The notes under the pieces: generated by a model
Told to the model about the DNA's origin: nothing
What the model saw: only the letters and a program-made list of their open reading frames with translations
Databases searched by the model: none
Source: Streptomyces antibioticus
GTDB taxonomy: Bacteria; Actinomycetota; Actinomycetes; Streptomycetales; Streptomycetaceae
Assembly: GCF_002019855.1 (NCBI RefSeq)
Contig: NZ_CM007717.1
Coordinates: 1,244,452-1,308,451 of the forward strand
DNA: 64,000 nucleotides
Direction of reading: 5' to 3'
Shown here: piece by piece, positions 17,834-27,654 of the stretch
How the letters are laid out: every line of letters begins with the position of its first letter
How positions within the stretch are numbered: position 1 is the stretch's first letter
Program-made: the position numbers and the translations under genes

Positions 17834-18697
17834 TCATGCGGTCCTGGCGCAGTCCACCGCCAGGCGCAGGCTCTCTGTCACCGCCTCCGGGATGTCGGTG
17901 ACCGGGAACAGCGTGTGTCGTACGGTCCGTTCCGCGTCGAGGATCAGGATGAGGCGCTTGTGACGCGGACGGCCCGCGCCGTGGAAGGTCGGGAGTCTCA
18001 GAGTCGCGGCGAGGTGGTGGGCGGCGTCGGAGAGGAGGGGGTACGGGATGGCCTCGGCTCGGGCGAACTCGGCTTGCTCGTCCCATAGTTGAGTGCTGAT
18101 ACCTCGTACCTCCACGCCCGCCTCCCGGAAGTCGGGCCACGCCTCGCGGAACAGGCGGTTCTCCAGAGTGCAGCCCGCCGCTCCGGGGATGTCTCCCCAC
18201 TCGATTCCGGTGCCGGGGTAGGTGAACAGCACGGTCGCTGCGGCGTCAGGGGCCACGACGGGCAGGTCAGGGCCCTGGGTGCTGGGGAGTTGGAGGTCGG
18301 CGGGGAGCCGGGTGCCGGTCAGGGCGTGGACTCGGGCGTGTTCGGCGCCGTCCTCGGTGGCCGTCGCGGTGAGGGTGCCGTCGCCGAGGACCCAGCGGTC
18401 GCCCCAGTCCTGCATGGCGACCAGCAGCGGCAGCAGGGCGAGCCCGGAATCGGTGAGCAGGTACTCGTAGCGCACCGGCCGCCGCTGATACAGGCTGCGC
18501 CGCAGCACGCCGTGCGCGACGAGGCGTCCCAGTCGCTCGGTGAGGACGTTGCGGGAGAGGCCGATCTCGGCGGCCAGCGCGTCGAAACGGACGTGTCCGC
18601 GGGCGATCTCCCGCAGCACCAGGACGTTCCACCAGTCCCCCATGACGACGGCTGCCTGTGCGATGCCGCAGGTCTTGTCGGCGTTGTGCTTCCTCAT
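17834..18697 (-). CDS. HxlR regulator fused to a BCP-like peroxiredoxin
   Basis: Residues 1-105 are an HxlR/MarR-like winged helix with the usual N-terminal cysteine (KTCGIA, Cys10) and the LSRNVLTERLGRLVAHGVL recognition region. Residues 140-287 are an AhpC/TSA-type thioredoxin fold: TVLFTYPGTG, then GAAGCTLENRLFREAW with Cys176 in the position of the BCP peroxidatic cysteine, and DAERTVRHTLF. A plausible reading is a transcription factor with its own thiol-peroxide sensing domain. It is divergent from the enolase gene, 92 bases away. HxlR proteins are normally about 110-150 residues, so the fusion roughly doubles the usual size. Confidence 0.85.
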   Translation of the reverse strand: MRKHNADKTCGIAQAAVVMGDWWNVLVLREIARGHVRFDALAAEIGLSRNVLTERLGRLVAHGVLRRSLYQRRPVRYEYLLTDSGLALLPLLVAMQDWGDRWVLGDGTLTATATEDGAEHARVHALTGTRLPADLQLPSTQGPDLPVVAPDAAATVLFTYPGTGIEWGDIPGAAGCTLENRLFREAWPDFREAGVEVRGISTQLWDEQAEFARAEAIPYPLLSDAAHHLAATLRLPTFHGAGRPRHKRLILILDAERTVRHTLFPVTDIPEAVTESLRLAVDCARTA

Positions 18698-18734
18698 GCG
18701 CCCATAGTAGGTTCTTTTTCAGGACTCACTTTGT

Positions 18735-18746
18735 TTCCATCTGGAA
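18735..18746. promoter_or_regulatory. Inverted repeat between hxlR-prx and eno
   Basis: TTCCA-TC-TGGAA is a perfect 5-base dyad in an unusually AT-rich intergenic stretch (18705-18750). It is centrally placed for control of both divergent genes by the HxlR fusion. A small GC hairpin (GCCCGC/GCGGGC, about 18753-18770) lies in the eno leader. Confidence 0.4.
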
Positions 18747-18750
18747 CTAA

Positions 18751-20888
<2,138 letters not shown>

Positions 20889-20893
20889 GGGTT

Positions 20894-21919
20894 TCAGTCC
20901 AGGCCCTTGTCGCGGCGCAGCAGCCACAGGAAGAAGGGGGCGCCGAGCAGCGCGGTGAGAATGCCCAGCGGCAGTTCGTTGGGGCGGGTGAGCGTGCGGG
21001 AGAGCAGGTCGACGAGGACGAGGTAGACGGCGCCCAACAGGGCGGTCAGGGGCAGCAGTCGGCGGTGGTCGGCGCCGGTGGTCAGCCGTACCAGGTGCGG
21101 GATCATCAGACCGACGAAGCCGATGCCGCCCGCGACCGCGATGACCGTGCCGGTCAGCAGCGCGCTGAGGACCAGCAGGACGGCACGCAGCCGGTTGACG
21201 TCGACGCCGAGCGCGGTGGCCGACTCGTCACCGGCCAGCAGCACGTTGAGGCGGCGGCCGAACAGGGTCAGCAGCGCGGTCGTCAGGAGCACCACGACGG
21301 TGACGGTGGGCAGTTGATCCCAGCGGGCGCCCGCGACACTGCCCAGCATCCAGAACATCACCGTCCGCAGTTCGGTCGGGGTCGCCTGGAGCTGGACGTA
21401 ACTGGTCGCGGAGAGGAAGACGTAGCCGACGGCGACACCCGCGAGGACCAGCCGGGTCGGGGCCAGCCGCCCCCGGCGCCGCCCCAGCGCGAAGACCAGG
21501 GCACCGGCGGCCACCGCGCCGAGGAACGCCGCCGCCGGCACCCCGAGCCCGGCGAGGGCCACGCCCCCGCCGAGGGTGATGACCAGGACCGCGCCGAGTG
21601 TCGCGCCGTAGGAGAAGCCCAACACGACCGGATCGGCAAGGGGGTTGGACACGACCGTCTGGAGGACCGCTCCGGTGACGGCGAGGCCCGCGCCCGCCAG
21701 CGCCGCCAGAACCACCCTGGGGGTGCGGAAGTTCCACACGATCTGGTCGAGCGCCGGGTCGGAGGGAACCGGCCCCGCGCCGGTCACGTGGTGGAGGACG
21801 ATCCCCCACACGTCGGAGACCGGGATGTTCACCGCACCGACGCTGATCGCCACGATCATGGTCGCGATCAGCGCGAGGGGGAGGACGGTGAACGCCAGCG
21901 GGACCTTGAGGCGGGTCAG
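20894..21919 (-). CDS. FecCD/BtuC-type ABC permease
   Basis: About ten transmembrane helices and the FecCD motifs RTPRVVLAALAGAGLAVTGAVLQ, NPLADPVVLGFSYGA and GGIGFVGLMIPHLVR are present. Homology begins at LTRLKVPLAF, and no ATG, GTG or TTG lies close by in frame. A CTG at 21919 overlapping the stop of the binding-protein gene (CTGA) is the likely coupled start; a start at 22033 would overlap that gene by 118 bases. It is a single permease gene, so a homodimeric channel is expected. It would carry the metal-metallophore complex across the membrane. Confidence 0.92.
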   Translation of the reverse strand: MTRLKVPLAFTVLPLALIATMIVAISVGAVNIPVSDVWGIVLHHVTGAGPVPSDPALDQIVWNFRTPRVVLAALAGAGLAVTGAVLQTVVSNPLADPVVLGFSYGATLGAVLVITLGGGVALAGLGVPAAAFLGAVAAGALVFALGRRRGRLAPTRLVLAGVAVGYVFLSATSYVQLQATPTELRTVMFWMLGSVAGARWDQLPTVTVVVLLTTALLTLFGRRLNVLLAGDESATALGVDVNRLRAVLLVLSALLTGTVIAVAGGIGFVGLMIPHLVRLTTGADHRRLLPLTALLGAVYLVLVDLLSRTLTRPNELPLGILTALLGAPFFLWLLRRDKGLD

Positions 21920-22974
21920 ACGGCGTCCGGGTGCAGCATCTTCGCGATCTTCCGCACGGCCAGGTCGTTGCTCGGGCCGAGGTACATCGAATCGGACAGC
22001 GTCACGTACGCGTTGTTCCTGGCGGCCGGCCACTGGGGGAACTCCTTGAGCAGCTTCTTGGCGTACGCCGCCGGGTCGGGGTCGTTGTAGCCGATGACGA
22101 CGAGGGCGTCCACGTCCGTCGCGGCCACCTTCTCCTTGCTCAGGTCGGCGAAGGACGTCTCGGAGGCGTTCTCGAAGGCGTTGGTGCCGCCCGCCTTGGC
22201 GAGGATGTCGTTGTAGATGCCCTTGGCGACGACCGAGCTGAAGTCGTTGCCGCCCATGGTCATGTTGGAGAAGAGCACCATGACGTTCGGCTTCCTCTCG
22301 CCCTTCACCTTCTCCGCGACGGCCGCGATGCTCTTCTCGGACGCGGCGATCAACTGCTCCGCCTTGTCGCTGACGCCGAAGACCTTGCCCATGTCGCGCA
22401 GGAGCTGGTAGCTGTCGGCGACGGTCATCCTGGACGTGTCCTGGTCGCAGCCCTGCGGGGAGACGTAGCTGTTCGCGCCGACGTCCTCGAGCTGGTCGCG
22501 GGTGGCGAAGCCGTTCTTCTCGTCGAAGCCGTACGAGGTGGTGGACAGGACGAGGTCCGGGCGCAGGCCGAGCATGGCCTCCCGGGGGATGTCGTAGGCG
22601 TCGTTGAGGGTGACGTCACCGGTGGGCAGCTTCTTGATGGCGGCGGCCCGGCCCGGCACCTCCGACATCCCGTACGTCTGCTGGTTGGCGACGATCCGGT
22701 CCCCGAGGCCGAGGGCGAGCAGGGTGGACACCTCGGCGACCGACGCGCCGTTCATGACGACGACCCGGCCGGGGGGCTCCTTGAAGGTCACCGTGCGGCC
22801 GCAGTTGTCGAGGGTCACGGGGTAGCCGGGCTTCGAGGCGTCGGCCGCGGCCTCGGTGCTCCGGCCGCTCGCCTTGCCGTCGGACGACGACGAGCCGCCT
22901 CCGCATGCCGTGGCGAGCAGACAGACGGTTGCGGCCAGGGCGGCGGCGGTGACGACCGGCCGGTGGCTGGACAT
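21916..22974 (-). CDS. Metallophore-binding lipoprotein (FecB/TroA-like)
   Basis: The signal peptide ends in the lipobox LLATAC, giving a lipid anchor at Cys24, followed by a Gly/Ser linker. The mature part has the periplasmic-binding helical-backbone pattern: VTFKEPPGRVVVMNGASVAEVSTLLALG, then LRPDLVLSTTSYG and DVDALVVIGYNDP. The ATG at 22974 has AAGGAG five bases upstream; an upstream ATG at 23004 would add ten residues before the signal and is less likely. It directly follows the NRPS gene by 26 bases and is the receptor of the importer, most simply for the isonitrile lipopeptide made by this cluster. Confidence 0.92.
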   Translation of the reverse strand: MSSHRPVVTAAALAATVCLLATACGGGSSSSDGKASGRSTEAAADASKPGYPVTLDNCGRTVTFKEPPGRVVVMNGASVAEVSTLLALGLGDRIVANQQTYGMSEVPGRAAAIKKLPTGDVTLNDAYDIPREAMLGLRPDLVLSTTSYGFDEKNGFATRDQLEDVGANSYVSPQGCDQDTSRMTVADSYQLLRDMGKVFGVSDKAEQLIAASEKSIAAVAEKVKGERKPNVMVLFSNMTMGGNDFSSVVAKGIYNDILAKAGGTNAFENASETSFADLSKEKVAATDVDALVVIGYNDPDPAAYAKKLLKEFPQWPAARNNAYVTLSDSMYLGPSNDLAVRKIAKMLHPDAV

Positions 22975-23000
22975 GTGGGCTCCTTGCCTGAGAAATGAAC

Positions 23001-26000
23001 TCATTTGCTGATGTGCTCTGTTGCAGTAGTCGGGGTGAAGTGGCCTTGAGTTCCCGGTTGTTGCGCGCTGGTTCGGGGGCGGCGGGGGGCGGGGAGCATT
23101 CCGGCCCGCACGCAGTGGTCCAAGGAGCGGAAGAAGAGGGCGCGGTCGACGGGTGGGCAGGTGATGCCGGTGCCTTCAAGGCCGGTGCGCACGCGGTCGG
23201 CGCGGATGTGGCCGAGGGTGAGATCGGTCTCGGCGTCCGTGGAGTCGAGGAAGGCGAGCGTCGTGGCCGCCGCGTCGGACGTACGGGGCATCCTCGCCCG
23301 CCAGTGCCGTGGCGGCAGCGGCCGTACGGGATAGCCGTACTCCCGCACCCAGTCGTGGACGTCCGCGAGCCGTACGCGGGGCAGGGTCGCGTGGTTGAAC
23401 ACCGGGCCCGTCGATGTCAGGTCCGAGTGCAGGGACAGGTGGACGACGGAGCCCGCGACGAAGTCGACCAGTGTCCAGACCTCGTCCTCGAAGAGCTGCG
23501 GGACGATGCCCTCGGGTATGCCCGCGCGCAGCACGCTCCACAGGAAGTCCCGCTCGTTGACGTGCCCCGTACGGGACGGCCCGACCACGCGGCCCAACCG
23601 GTGGACGGTGACGGGGAGTCCGCGTTCCGCCGCCTGTTCCAGGAGCCGTTCGGAGGCCCACTTGGACTGCTGGTAGCCGTGGCGCAGTTGCTCGTGGGGC
23701 GGAAGGAACGCCTCAGGCACCTCCGGGCGTTGGCATGCGGACGGGGCCACGGAGAGGGTGGAGATGTAGTGCAGCGGTGTCGGGTTCACGGCCGCCAGGC
23801 GCAGGAGTTGGCGCGTGGACTCGGTGTTGGCGGCGCGCAGGGTGGCGTAGTCGCGCAGGATGCTGACGCTCGCGGCGTTGTGGAAGATCGCGTCACAGGT
23901 CGCGGCGAGGTCGGCCGAAGTCCCCTGGGGCAGGCCGAGATCGGGAAGGGCGAGGTCGGCGGGCAGGGCCGTCAGGCGGGCCGAGGCGCCGGCGTCGAGC
24001 GTGATGCCGTGATGCCGTAGGGCCTCGCGGAGGCGGGCGTCGGCCGCGGTGACGCTCGGCGCGCGGACCGTGCAGACGATCTCGGCCTCCGTGTCGGCCA
24101 GCAGCCGCGCCAGCAGATGCCTGCCTACGAAGCCGGTGGCACCGGTGAGCAGGATGCGGCGCGGGGCGGAGGCGGGCCGGGCGGCGCGGCTGGTGCCGGG
24201 GCGGATGCCCGGGTCGAGTCGGGCGTCGGTGAGGAAGGCCGCGGGGCTCGGACTGTCATCCGCGCCGCCGTCCCTCAGAAAGCCCGCCAGCGCGGCAGCC
24301 GTCGGGTGCTGGAAGAGCCAGGCGACCTTCACGTCCCGGCCGAGTGCCACGCCGAGCCGGTTGGCGGCCTGGATCACCTGGAGGGACTGTGCGCCCAGGT
24401 CGAACACGTCGTCGTCCACGCCGACGGTGTCCGTGCCGAGGATCGCGCGCCAGATGCCGGTGACCGTCCGCTCCAGCGGGCTCCCCGCCGAGGGCGTCCG
24501 GCGGGGGCGCGGTGCGGTGAGCGCGGCCCGGTCGATCTTGCCCGTGCCGGTACGGGGCAGCCGGTCCACGAACGCGACGGCGGAGGGGATCAGCGCGGCG
24601 GGCAGCCTCGCCCGCAGGTGCTCCCTCACCTCGGCTGGGGACGGCACCGGGGTCGACGCCACGAGGTGTGCGACCAGTCGCCGGGTGCCGTCCGGGAGCA
24701 CCTGTCCGGCGACCGCCGCCTCCCGGATCCCGGGATGGGTGAGCAGCGCGCTCTCGACCTCGGCGGGCTGCACCCGATGTCCGCTGATCTTGAACTCGCT
24801 GTCCGCCCGGCCGAGATAACGCAGTTGTCCGTCCTCGCCGATGCGGACCAGGTCACCGGTGCGGTAGGCGCGTGGGCCGTCCGGCAGGGCGGTGAGCGGG
24901 GCGAAGCGCGCGCTGTCCGGCACCTCCGGCCGATAGCCGTCGGCCAGGGTCGGGCCGAGCAGGTACAGCTCGCCGTCGACCACCGCCGCGCTCGTGCCGG
25001 GCAGGGGCAGTCCGATGGGGACGTCTCCGGCGGCGAGGCCGGGGGCGTGCAGGTCGGCGACGGTGGCGACCACGGTGGCCTCGGTCGGGCCGTAGGTGTT
25101 CAGCAGTGCGACCGAGGGACCGACGGCGGCCCGCCAGCGCTCGACCCGTTCGGGCAAGGCCGGTTCGCCGCCGATGATGACGGTCCGCACGTCCCGGGGC
25201 AGGGTGGCGGCGCCCGTCGAGACGGCGTAGGCGACCTCGTGCCAGTAGGCGGTGGGCAGGTCGAGGACGGTGATCCGTGACCGTGCGCAGGCGTCGAGGA
25301 AGCGCGGGACCGACTCCGTCATGTCGTCGGTCCTGATCACCAGGGTGGCCCCGGCGCACAGGGTCAGGAAGATCTCCTCCACGCTGGTGTCGAAGTGCAG
25401 GGGCGCGAAGTGCAGGACGCGGTCCTCGCGGCGCAGTCCGTAGCGGTGCGTGGCCGCGGCGACGAAGTGGGCCAGCGCGGCATGGCCGACCGCCACCCCC
25501 TTCGGCCGTCCGGTCGAGCCGGAGGTGTGCAGGACGTACGCGAGGTCGGTGGGTCCGGGCGGTGTGGGGGTGTCGGCGGACGCGAAGGGCCGCCCTTGCA
25601 GCGGAAACACGGTGTGGTCCGCGGCATCGGCCGCCAGCCGGGCCGTACGTGAGTCCACGGGGCGGTACGCCGCGCCGGACATCAGCACACCGAGGACGGT
25701 CGTGACGGCGTCGGCGCCCCGGGGCAGGTCGACCGCCACGACGTCGCCCCGGCCGACGCCCCGCGCCGCCAGGCCGCGAGCGATGTCCGCCGCCGCGTCG
25801 CGGAGTTGGGCGTAGGTGAGCGTGTTTCCGGCGTGCTCGACGGCGATGGCGCCACCCCGGTGGGCCGCGTGGTCGGCGATCAGGCTCAGGACCGGGCGGG
25901 CGGGTGCGGGCAGCGGGCCGCCGTCCAGGACGGTTACGGCCCGCGGGGCCCGGGGCTCGCCGAGCGGGCGGTCCGGGTCGGTGAGGGCCTCCGTCAGCAG

Positions 26001-27278
26001 GCCGAGCAGGCCGTCCCGGAAGGCGGCGGTCTCTGTCTCCGTGTACAGCTCGGGGTGGGCGTCGACGGCGACGCGCAGGCCGGTGCCGTCGCCGCGGTCG
26101 TAGACGTTGACCGCGAGGTCGTCGACAGGTCCCGCCGACACGTTGTGGACGGTGCTGGGATGCCCGGCGAAGGTCAGGTCGTAGGCGAACGGCATGAGGT
26201 TCACGGCCGTTCCGGACAGTCTGCGCCCGCCGCCCACGCGTTTCAGGTCCCGGCGCAACTGCTCGTAGCGGTACCGCTGATGGGGCAGCGCGGAGCGCAG
26301 TTCGCGCGTGACGCGGTGGGCGAGGACGCGCAGGCTGTCGTCGGGGGTGACGGGTACGCGCAGGGGCAGGATGTTGCGCACCGTGGCGGGCACCCGCAGG
26401 GCGGTCGAGCCGAGGCGGCCCGTCACCGGCACGCCCAGGACGATCTCCGGTGCGCGGGTGAGCCGGTGGAGTCGGGCGACGGTCACCGCGAGCAGCACCT
26501 CCGACCAGGTCACGGACAACTCGGCCGCGACCGAGCGCAGTTGTCGGACGGCGGCCGGGGCGAGGTCGGTGACCTGGCGGTGGAACGTGCGGGCGGGCAG
26601 GGCGGATCGGCCCGCCGGGGTGACCACCGGCGGGTGGTCGGCGTAGCGGTCGGTCCAGTAGGCGCGGTCCGCGGTGTGGCGGGCGGAGTCGCGGTAGGCG
26701 CGCTCCTCGGCGAGTACGGCGTCCAGGGTGCCGAAGCCGCTCTCCGGTACGGGTTCGCCGGCCATGAGGGCGGTGTAGACCTGGGCGACGCGCCGGGCCA
26801 CCAGGGAGAGGCCGAAGCCGTCCAGGGCGATGTGGTGGACGCGGTGGTACCAGAGGAACTCCCGTGGTGCGGTGCGCAGAAGGGCGTGGCCGAAGACCGG
26901 GCCGCGGGTGAGGTCGACGGGGCGGGCCATGTCCTGGTCCATCCAGGCCAGGGCGGCGGCGTGCGGGTCGGGTGCGGCGGTCAGGTCGGCGATGTGGGTG
27001 CGCCAGGCGTCGGCCGGGGTGGTGATCTGCCGGGGGCGGCCGGTGTCGTCGGTGTGGAACGTGACGTTGAGCGCCTCGGTCTCGGCGACGACGTGGTGCA
27101 GGGCCCGGTCGAAGACGGCCGGATCCAGAGGGCCGGTGATCCGCAGGTATTCGGCGGTGTTGTACGCCGGGCTGCCGGTGTCGAGTTGCTGGCCGGCCCA
27201 GATGCCTTCCTGGGCGGCCAGCAGCGGACGGTTCAGGGACGCTGGTGTGGTCGGGCCGCTGTGGTCAGGCGTCCGCAC
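23001..27278 (-). CDS. scoA: NRPS, C-A-PCP-reductase (ScoA/Rv0101-like)
   Basis: This 1425-residue single-module synthetase has a condensation domain (HHIALDG, H148-G154), an adenylation domain (LHTSGSTGRPKGV at 583-595; YGPTEAT; YRTGDL; TGKID K914), a carrier domain (DLGAQSLQV, Ser965) and a C-terminal NAD(P)-dependent reductase (TGATGFVG, 1045-1052; YQQSK, Y1202/K1206). Reading the ten pocket positions against GrsA gives D630 T631 E634 D673 I701 G703 T728 V736 V737 K914; the acidic E634/D673 pair fits a diamino acid such as lysine. In the characterised ScoA system one C domain acylates both Lys amino groups and the reductase frees the product as an alcohol. The GTG start overlaps scoB by 14 bases. 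Confidence 0.95.
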   Translation of the reverse strand: MRTPDHSGPTTPASLNRPLLAAQEGIWAGQQLDTGSPAYNTAEYLRITGPLDPAVFDRALHHVVAETEALNVTFHTDDTGRPRQITTPADAWRTHIADLTAAPDPHAAALAWMDQDMARPVDLTRGPVFGHALLRTAPREFLWYHRVHHIALDGFGLSLVARRVAQVYTALMAGEPVPESGFGTLDAVLAEERAYRDSARHTADRAYWTDRYADHPPVVTPAGRSALPARTFHRQVTDLAPAAVRQLRSVAAELSVTWSEVLLAVTVARLHRLTRAPEIVLGVPVTGRLGSTALRVPATVRNILPLRVPVTPDDSLRVLAHRVTRELRSALPHQRYRYEQLRRDLKRVGGGRRLSGTAVNLMPFAYDLTFAGHPSTVHNVSAGPVDDLAVNVYDRGDGTGLRVAVDAHPELYTETETAAFRDGLLGLLTEALTDPDRPLGEPRAPRAVTVLDGGPLPAPARPVLSLIADHAAHRGGAIAVEHAGNTLTYAQLRDAAADIARGLAARGVGRGDVVAVDLPRGADAVTTVLGVLMSGAAYRPVDSRTARLAADAADHTVFPLQGRPFASADTPTPPGPTDLAYVLHTSGSTGRPKGVAVGHAALAHFVAAATHRYGLRREDRVLHFAPLHFDTSVEEIFLTLCAGATLVIRTDDMTESVPRFLDACARSRITVLDLPTAYWHEVAYAVSTGAATLPRDVRTVIIGGEPALPERVERWRAAVGPSVALLNTYGPTEATVVATVADLHAPGLAAGDVPIGLPLPGTSAAVVDGELYLLGPTLADGYRPEVPDSARFAPLTALPDGPRAYRTGDLVRIGEDGQLRYLGRADSEFKISGHRVQPAEVESALLTHPGIREAAVAGQVLPDGTRRLVAHLVASTPVPSPAEVREHLRARLPAALIPSAVAFVDRLPRTGTGKIDRAALTAPRPRRTPSAGSPLERTVTGIWRAILGTDTVGVDDDVFDLGAQSLQVIQAANRLGVALGRDVKVAWLFQHPTAAALAGFLRDGGADDSPSPAAFLTDARLDPGIRPGTSRAARPASAPRRILLTGATGFVGRHLLARLLADTEAEIVCTVRAPSVTAADARLREALRHHGITLDAGASARLTALPADLALPDLGLPQGTSADLAATCDAIFHNAASVSILRDYATLRAANTESTRQLLRLAAVNPTPLHYISTLSVAPSACQRPEVPEAFLPPHEQLRHGYQQSKWASERLLEQAAERGLPVTVHRLGRVVGPSRTGHVNERDFLWSVLRAGIPEGIVPQLFEDEVWTLVDFVAGSVVHLSLHSDLTSTGPVFNHATLPRVRLADVHDWVREYGYPVRPLPPRHWRARMPRTSDAAATTLAFLDSTDAETDLTLGHIRADRVRTGLEGTGITCPPVDRALFFRSLDHCVRAGMLPAPRRPRTSAQQPGTQGHFTPTTATEHISK

Positions 27279-27582
27279 CGTCCACCCCTCGGGTGCGTTC
27301 GGTCAGGAGCTGCCACCACTGGGCGAAGGAGGTGCGCTCGGCGAGTTCGACGTAGGTGACGTCGGCGCCCGTCGCCCGCCAGCGTTCCAGCAGGGTGGCG
27401 ATGCGCAGCGAGTCCAGGCCCGCGTCCAACGGGCTGTCTTCCAGGTCGACTTCGCCGGGCTCCAGGAACAGGCACTCCGCGAGGTCGACGCGGAAGCGGT
27501 CCAGGGTGAGGGGTTCGGGCGTGAGAGGTTCGGGCGTGAGAGGTTCGGGCGTGAGGTGTTCGGGCGTGAGGGGTTCGGGCAT
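27265..27582 (-). CDS. scoB: Acyl carrier protein of the isonitrile pathway (ScoB/Rv0100-like)
   Basis: The 105-residue protein carries the phosphopantetheine serine in LDAGLDSLRI (Ser58), within a small carrier fold (residues 27-100). It would hold the fatty acyl chain while the glycine adduct and isonitrile are formed. The first 25 residues are a tandem (P)LTPE(P/H) repeat encoded by five 15-bp DNA repeats. The carrier fold begins only at LTLDRFRVDL, so the repeat is an odd extension. Its ribosome site (GAGAG) is weak. It sits between scoC and scoA and overlaps scoA. Confidence 0.92.
   Translation of the reverse strand: MPEPLTPEHLTPEPLTPEPLTPEPLTLDRFRVDLAECLFLEPGEVDLEDSPLDAGLDSLRIATLLERWRATGADVTYVELAERTSFAQWWQLLTERTRGVDGADA
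27506..27580 (-). repeat. Five tandem 15-bp repeats in scoB
   Basis: Units of GTGAGnnGTTCGGGC (plus-strand reading) repeat five times with one to two differences (starts 27506, 27521, 27536, 27551, 27566). They encode the five-residue LTPEP repeat at the ScoB N-terminus. Being a multiple of three, copy-number change would keep the frame. Confidence 0.9.
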
Positions 27583-27612
27583 GAGGGCGCTCTCTCGGTG
27601 ACGCGTCGAGTG

Positions 27613-27654
27613 ATGTGGCGGGGAGATCAGTTGGTGTGGCGGGGAGGTCAGTTG
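27613..27654 (-). repeat. 21-bp tandem duplication over the scoC stop
   Basis: Two adjacent 21-base copies (27613-27633 and 27634-27654) differ at two positions. The copy nearer scoC contains its TGA stop codon; the second copy repeats an in-frame TGA. It lies 31 bases from the scoB start. Confidence 0.8.
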
